Source: Climacium dendroides (taxonomy: Eukaryota > Streptophyta > Bryopsida > Hypnales > Climaciaceae). From it: a stretch of 64,000 nt of DNA. This document shows positions 58,653-64,000 of the stretch, piece after piece; position 1 is the stretch's first letter, and every line of letters starts with the position of its first letter. The stretch spans positions 21,142,001 to 21,206,000 of the forward strand of contig OX467082.1 of NCBI GenBank assembly GCA_950106755.1. The letters run 5' to 3'. Under the pieces are notes generated by a model. The model did not search any database, was not told where the DNA came from, and worked only from the letters and a program-made list of their open reading frames with translations. The translations under genes were made by a program, and so were the position numbers.

Positions 58653-61600
58653 ATGGAAGAAAAACGCGGCATTAAAGGTGAAAGCAGCAAGAGATCGAAA
58701 CAAAAAGGAGCTCGTCACGAGCTCCGTCTTGACATTTTAAAGGATGAGAACATTTTAGCTGAGTCTGAGTGGGAGAAGGTGGTCAATGAATACTGGACTT
58801 CCAAGTTGTGCAAGAAATATGTGAAGATGTATCACATTGGGAAGTTGTGGCCTCAAGAATTACATGCTGGTCACACTCGGGAGTTTTCTTTTAAACCCAC
58901 AAGTTGTCTCAGCCCTCATTTTGTCCATCGTTCCGTAGAGGTGTGGCGGGCTCTCTTTGGGGACAAATCGATGAGCAAGGGTCGAATTAACTACACCATA
59001 GCAAGCATGGTGTATACAAAATTGAAGTTGGCTCGCAAGGTGGATTGGAGTACGTACCTCGGGATAGTAGAAACACCGCTTGTACTTCCTGATGGCCAAA
59101 AAGATATTCCCGATACGTTTGTTTCAAAGGGACAAGTCCTTCAAATGGTTGAAGGCAATGCTACTCTACAGCACAACACGGAAGAAAAACGTGTTTCTAT
59201 TCAAAACAAAGTGCAGAATATGAAAGACAAAGGGGAAAACAAGGAGGAGCGCCCCCTTGAAAGTAGCAAAATGAATGCCACATCAACGGATCGGACGAAT
59301 CAAGCTGACATTTCACTTCAACCCGAAGTGGATAATACAGAAGGTAATGGAGGAGGAAGTATGACGCTAGAACCGGATACCGTATGTAATACTACGAAAG
59401 CTTTAGCGTCTTCTTTGAAGGGTGTGGAACGAGTCGTGCTTGACACTGTACCGATGTTTCTGAGCCCTTCACCAATTGCATCAAGCGCAAAGGGAGAACC
59501 TGGTATTTTCAAGGTGCCATTTCATCCATCAAAACAAGGATCGACGTTGAAGACATTGGAGTACAAAGAAGAGGTTCCCTCAGAAGAGATGGACAGGGCA
59601 ACTGCTAGAATCACTCGTCTTCTAGACAGTGATGCCCTTATGGACATCAGTGCCAGGACTACAGATGAAGAAATTAACAGAAGTCCAAGTCCAGTTTGGA
59701 GTCCAATGCATGAAGTTCCACCTTCCCAAAATATGAATGATGAGAACTTACAGAAGGCAGAAATGGACTCTCGGGAATCGGGCGTTCTTAACAATGGCGA
59801 AGAGACCCCAAAGACGGAGGAGAATCCAATGCTAGCGTTCTTGGGTCTAGAGGATCTAAAGATTTTATCGATGATGCCTCCGCTACAAGAAATAGAGCAC
59901 TTACTACAATGTTTTCTTAAATGGAAGACTTTTGAAGTTCAAGAAGAAGTTCATCCTTCTGCAAATGAAGAGGGTACAACAAATGAAGGAGGCACGATAG
60001 ATGAAGGGCAAACCTCAACCCCGTGCAACCGAGTATGGAAGTTCGGTGAACTGTTCAAGACTGCCTACTCTCTATCATGTACAGCTAAACTTATAGCTGT
60101 TATGACACCTGCCCTCACACAAATAGCCGAAGAATTTATGAGCATGACACTAGAGATACTGGAGGGTGCCGTGGCCTTCAGAAAATTCATTGAATTTGCA
60201 GATAAGCTCCAAGAAGAGAAGGTGGAAAATCTCAAGGCTGTGGTTGAGCTTCAAACACAAAACGAAGAGCTCATGAAGGTCAATTATGACAAAGAAGATC
60301 ATGATCGCTTGAAGGTCAAGTTCGACAAATTGGATAAGCATTGCTCTATGGTGTTTTGGGATAAAGACCATGAAGCCTTGAGAGATATGTGTTTCAGTCT
60401 TCAAAAAGAAGTTGAGACTTTAAAGCTCTCGAATGGGACGTTGGAGTCCCAAAACCAGAAGTTGGTTTTGCAATTGAAGACATCTGAGGACAATTTACAA
60501 TGGCATCAGGAGATGTTGAAGACATTACAAAATGACAAGTCATCTGAACATTGCAGGGACGGAGCAAGCCTCTTGGAGGCAAGTCAACCAACTCAAGAAA
60601 GCGATCAACTTTCGCTTCCTCTTGACAAAGGCAAAGTTGTGGACGAGACTGTAGAAGTCGTTATGGCCATTGAGAGTTCTAAAATTGTGCCTCCACTCTC
60701 ATTAGAAGTTGCTTGCACACAAACGGTGAATCATGAAGTCCAGGAATTAAGGCAACAATTGGACTTGACAATTCAAGCAAAGAATGACGTGGAGTCTTCA
60801 CTGCAGAGAATGGAACACGTACAAATACTACACGACATCCTTCCAATGAAGACCGGGGATCTACGGTGGGTGCTGTGGGCAAGACACCTACAACAACAAT
60901 CTGGTTTATACTCTCAACTCATGAGGGGGCTCTTGAAGTATGCAATGCAGTCGGACGAATCGTTGAGAAACATGCAGTCTTCTCACCTGCGTTTGAAAGA
61001 GAAGTTCGACGCAGAATTAAAGGATCCCGAAGTGTGCATTACAGTTTGGGGAAACATGGATAGAATGTTCGAGCGGTTGAATCACGAGAGAACCTATGAA
61101 TCAGACAACATCAATTGGGCATTGGAAGCGGAAGAAGGATGGGTTCCTCACAACACATTGTCTGCTCATATTGTTCAACATGAGAAACAGCTTATACCTG
61201 GAAGTGATCCCAATGTTCCTTTGATGAAGGAAAAGTGCTCTCTTTGCCAATATCGTTTTGGGCTTGAAGGAGGTCTAATTTTGGGTCAATGTGGCCACTC
61301 TTTTCATATTCTTTGCATCCAAAGAGCAGCACAATATTCCGCCCGTTGCCCCAACTGTCGTACTCCTTTGAATGCAAGGTTTTATGAAATGCTAAGAATA
61401 TTGCATTCTATGGCATCAGGTCATGAATTCAACCGGTGGAACCTTCCACTAAACCAAGCGCCACACAAATTCCAAAATCATTTGCATTGGGGAAAACCAA
61501 TGGTATGGCTACCAAACGAAGGGATGCATTCATTATACATGGATCCTCAAGACAAGGATGAGTACTTTTGGATGACACGGGACTTGGAAGTGGAATTGCG

Positions 61601-62303
61601 TGCCTTCGGGATTCCGGATAACGATGCAAGAGAAATGTTCTGTCGTAGCATGGGGGGGCACTGGAGCACGCAGTACCAAAAATTCTTCCGATTTCCTAAT
61701 AAGGAATGGAAGAAAGAAGGGCCAAATGACCCTTTCGTGGAAGTGGAGTCTGATCCTAGAGTCACAAAGCAGTACGAGGGGTACAATTCCGATTTGGTCG
61801 GGTGGGCCCGCATCTTAGCGAAGTTGAAAGAAGCAGCTAAGGTTCGTTGCATGTTGGACTTGAATACAAAAGCAATGACAAGCCATAAGATGGAAGAGAT
61901 TGCTCGGGCTTTCGATAAACGGATGGATGATGTTATTACCAAGTGGAGGAAGTATCTAGGGGGCGAACCTCCAATAGCTGATAAAGGTGTACCAGCTTGG
62001 TATTACGTGCAGAGCGAAGATAAAGTCATCGAGTACCTTGAAGACTTAGTACATGCCGCTCTGAGGACTTTAAACGCCTATGAAGTGGAGTTGTCTCCGA
62101 AGCGGAAGAATAAACGAAGAGTTGAAGAAGAGGATGACCACTCTCCAGAAACTAAAAGACTATTTGAGAGGGTTGACATGGAAGTACAAACTGGAGAAGG
62201 ACCCAGTGGTGGCCAGGCGATACCTCGTCGCAAAAGCAGAAGACTCATGGCGAAGGAGGGGACATCTCGTGTTGCAGAAGAAGATAGTAGTACTGAAAAC
62301 TAA
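58653..62303 (+). CDS. large intact RING-H2 protein of unknown family
   Basis: A single 1,216-codon frame without introns or internal stops, unusual in this window. The start MEEKRGIKGESSKRSKQKGA is basic. Residues ~30-150 form a globular segment (WEKVVNEYWTSKLCKKYVKM, SVEVWRALFGDKSMSKGRIN). About 190-480 is acidic and low in complexity. About 540-760 is coiled coil (LKVKFDKLDKHC, EVQELRQQLDLT). A RING-H2 finger spans 862-902: CSLC, then CGHSFHILC, then CPNC, with all eight ligands, so E3 ubiquitin ligase activity is plausible. A conserved-looking 300-residue tail (WMTRDLEVELRAFGIPDNDA, RKYLGGEPP) follows. It ends in a basic, nuclear-signal-like stretch (PKRKNKRR). I know no named family with this layout. 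It might be part of a mobile element, as it lies between a CACTA end and GC-rich minisatellites. Confidence 0.85.
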   Translation: MEEKRGIKGESSKRSKQKGARHELRLDILKDENILAESEWEKVVNEYWTSKLCKKYVKMYHIGKLWPQELHAGHTREFSFKPTSCLSPHFVHRSVEVWRALFGDKSMSKGRINYTIASMVYTKLKLARKVDWSTYLGIVETPLVLPDGQKDIPDTFVSKGQVLQMVEGNATLQHNTEEKRVSIQNKVQNMKDKGENKEERPLESSKMNATSTDRTNQADISLQPEVDNTEGNGGGSMTLEPDTVCNTTKALASSLKGVERVVLDTVPMFLSPSPIASSAKGEPGIFKVPFHPSKQGSTLKTLEYKEEVPSEEMDRATARITRLLDSDALMDISARTTDEEINRSPSPVWSPMHEVPPSQNMNDENLQKAEMDSRESGVLNNGEETPKTEENPMLAFLGLEDLKILSMMPPLQEIEHLLQCFLKWKTFEVQEEVHPSANEEGTTNEGGTIDEGQTSTPCNRVWKFGELFKTAYSLSCTAKLIAVMTPALTQIAEEFMSMTLEILEGAVAFRKFIEFADKLQEEKVENLKAVVELQTQNEELMKVNYDKEDHDRLKVKFDKLDKHCSMVFWDKDHEALRDMCFSLQKEVETLKLSNGTLESQNQKLVLQLKTSEDNLQWHQEMLKTLQNDKSSEHCRDGASLLEASQPTQESDQLSLPLDKGKVVDETVEVVMAIESSKIVPPLSLEVACTQTVNHEVQELRQQLDLTIQAKNDVESSLQRMEHVQILHDILPMKTGDLRWVLWARHLQQQSGLYSQLMRGLLKYAMQSDESLRNMQSSHLRLKEKFDAELKDPEVCITVWGNMDRMFERLNHERTYESDNINWALEAEEGWVPHNTLSAHIVQHEKQLIPGSDPNVPLMKEKCSLCQYRFGLEGGLILGQCGHSFHILCIQRAAQYSARCPNCRTPLNARFYEMLRILHSMASGHEFNRWNLPLNQAPHKFQNHLHWGKPMVWLPNEGMHSLYMDPQDKDEYFWMTRDLEVELRAFGIPDNDAREMFCRSMGGHWSTQYQKFFRFPNKEWKKEGPNDPFVEVESDPRVTKQYEGYNSDLVGWARILAKLKEAAKVRCMLDLNTKAMTSHKMEEIARAFDKRMDDVITKWRKYLGGEPPIADKGVPAWYYVQSEDKVIEYLEDLVHAALRTLNAYEVELSPKRKNKRRVEEEDDHSPETKRLFERVDMEVQTGEGPSGGQAIPRRKSRRLMAKEGTSRVAEEDSSTEN

Positions 62304-62680
62304 TAGAGAAATGTCTCGTTTCGTACTCTACATCTATTATATTAGTACTAGTAGAAAATAAATAGCTTGTGGGGATTTTAATTAGTAGTTTTCTCTACCA
62401 AAAATTATTGTACTTAGGCTATCGCGTTCATCATAGCTTCTTCTGTTCTTCATAATGTACATCAAATCATAGGTGTATGCCACAAAAGTATGTTTTGATT
62501 TCCTTCACTTTACATGTATATCTATATATACATATTTTGTATTCGATCTCTTTCTTTATATATATAGTTTTTTTTTGGCATATAAATTGAAGAATATGTC
62601 TATTTTTTCATTTATTTATTTATTTCATTGTTTGAATTCAATTCAATATGTTCTATTTCAGACTCAATATTATGCCTTAT
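62304..62680. other. 3' flank of the RING-H2 gene
   Basis: AT-rich, with TATATATA runs near 62525-62565. No gene. Confidence 0.4.
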
Positions 62681-62683
62681 TTG

Positions 62684-62800
62684 CTTGCTCGGCCCTCTGG
62701 GGTCGGTCGGCCCTTTGGGGTCGGTCGGCCCTTTGAGGTCGGCCGGCCTGTGGGGTCGGTCGGACCTTATCGTCGGTCGGCCCCATCCACCCACACCGCG
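62684..62800 (+). repeat. 18-bp GGTCGGTCGGCCCTTTGG minisatellite
   Basis: About five degenerate units of GGGGTCGGTCGGCCCTTT. Composition is close to the minisatellite upstream of the RING gene. Confidence 0.8.
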
Positions 62801-63131
62801 CGGTCGGCGCCGTCCGCTGATTTTTCACGACTGTTGTACTCGACCTACGGACTGTGCAACGATCAATTCTTATTTCTAAAGCAAAGTGCGGACTGGGCAG
62901 AGTATAAGAGCAAGGTTCAGGTCATTTGCAAGCACTCCTGAGAAGCTGAACGCTAAGATTCCCAAGGGCTACGAGCTGCAAATTGAAAAATTTGTATCCG
63001 TTGCTTGGTAATGTATAGTTTAGTGGACAGGGGGGCTTTGGTTTACAAGGCTTCATACACAAATTTTTTTTCGTACATGTGATTGGGTGCAGGAATGAAC
63101 GTACTATGCGTTTGAAATCGAAGGCCGATAT

Positions 63132-64000
63132 TTGAGGTTTCAAATTGGATTCGCAAGCTATTCATTTTTTAAAATGAGTACAAATTCTCATCTTTGGTAT
63201 ACCATTTCATCCCCCGGCAAAGTGAAGTGTAAGGCATGTGGGCTGGAGTTCGTAAATCGGAAATGTCGCATGTTGAGCCACTTGGGATACGAAGGCAAAA
63301 ATGGCAGGCGCGACTCAGGAATAAGCCTATGTCCACGATTGACATCGGATGTCAAGTCTCTTTTCCTTCGTTGTGATGGGATGTTTCCATCCAAATCAAT
63401 CATTGAAAATGTAGATGGTCGGAATGCACTGATGGTTCTAGGCAATACCTCAAATGGAAGGGAGTCGCCATGTTCAACACAAGAAGACTCGTGTACAGCA
63501 CCGGAACAAGCAGCTCTTTCAGCTTCAAGGGTGATTCCTAGTGCCCAAACATAAAGTGACCAACGACCTACACCTTCTTCTGTAACTAGGCCTCAAAAAC
63601 AAAGCCGATTAGCAGATGGATTTGAAGAAGCCGAAAGACGGAAGTTGAATATGTTGTGGACTAATGTCTTCTATTCAGCAAACATACCATTCGTGGTAGC
63701 TCGGACTGCAGCATTCAAAGAAGCCGTCATGAGAACAGCTGACTTCAAAAGGCCATATAGTCCTCCATCGTATCAAGCTCTACGAACTAAATTGCTAGAC
63801 GAAGCAAAGGCAGATCTTGAGGTGAAGTTGCATAAGAGGACCGAGGATAGTATCCGAAAGTTTGGTGCAACATTGTCTATTGATGGGTGGTCCTCGGTTA
63901 CGAATCGGCCATTGGTAAATGTCATGCTTGTATCTTCCGCAGGGGAGCAATTTCTGGGATCAGTGGACATAAGTGGACATGAAAAGAATGCAGAGTACTT
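63132..64000 (+). mobile_element. hAT transposase, N-terminal part (zinc finger and DUF659), runs off the window
   Basis: Starts at 63132 or more likely ATG 63174 (MSTNSHLWYTISSPGKVKCK). A BED-like zinc finger (CKAC...HLGYEG) is followed by a variable linker with a TAA at 63552-63554. In the same frame come MLWTNVFYSANIPFVVA, PPSYQALRTKLLDEA and LSIDGWSSVTNRPLVNVMLV, the DUF659 hAT signature. The stop is one C-to-T change from CAA, so the copy is probably dead. The catalytic and dimerisation (hATC) parts lie beyond 64000. Confidence 0.85.

Noticed and set aside
452..63554. Reassigned genetic code (TAA/TAG read as Gln), suggested by many in-frame TAR codons at likely Gln positions
   Set aside because: The 1,216-codon RING gene has no internal TAR but many right after its TAA stop. 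The ~1,120-codon methylase gene has only one. NAP1 has TAG at a conserved Trp, and NADK has TGA. Pseudogene decay explains all of these.

Overview
This is nuclear DNA of a land plant. It is AT-rich and gene-poor, has spliceosomal introns, contains interstitial TTTAGGG-type telomere repeats, and carries remnants of typical plant genes: peroxisomal citrate synthase with a PTS2 signal, plant NAD kinase, pectin methylesterase, NAP1 and UPF1. It is dominated by DNA transposons (CACTA, MULE, hAT, MITEs and foldback elements). The mix of elements would suit a bryophyte, lycophyte or fern, but the species cannot be fixed from sequence alone. The decayed but intron-containing genes also suit a non-recombining region such as a sex or B chromosome.

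Layout. 0-28 kb is a gene graveyard: partial NADK (minus), UPF1, PME and NAP1 (plus) and citrate synthase (minus). They sit among a CACTA remnant (DUF4216 coding at 4.2-5.0 kb, right end at 8.31 kb), MITEs, tandem duplications and a 1.5-kb degenerate AGTTGCA array that ends in another CACTA terminus at 17.64 kb. 27.9-33.5 kb is an 11-exon gene whose exon phases all agree. It encodes about 1,120 residues: a ParB/Srx-like motif (DGNHRR) followed by a degenerate beta-type DNA methyltransferase module, with one in-frame TAG. 35.4-39.2 kb is a MULE-type transposase (GCM/WRKY-like zinc finger, DDE, SWIM) with one stop and one frameshift. 41.4-45.95 kb is a 3' part of a second CACTA, split by a CCGG-rich insertion. 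46.3-56.4 kb holds a second, decayed locus with a ParB-like motif and a candidate methyltransferase motif. It has two foldback MITE insertions and is surrounded by a 21-bp palindrome family. 56.8-57.0 kb is an FCP1-like fragment cut by a CACTA end. 58.65-62.3 kb is an intact 1,216-residue RING-H2 protein. 63.1-64 kb is the start of a hAT transposase.

How the parts may work together. The most interesting signal is the pairing of two ParB-like loci with two different families of short palindromes. CCTCTCGG(nn)CCGAGAGG lies in intron 1 and the flanks of the first gene. TTATC...GATAA palindromes built on TCGAsTCGA lie around, in an intron of, and inside the coding sequence of the second. This recalls a protein-and-cognate-site arrangement (parS-like, or methylase-and-site), but that is inference. 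Nearly all premature stops in the window fit C-to-T changes at CAG, CAA or CGA codons (or TGG to TAG), as expected for silenced, methylated DNA.
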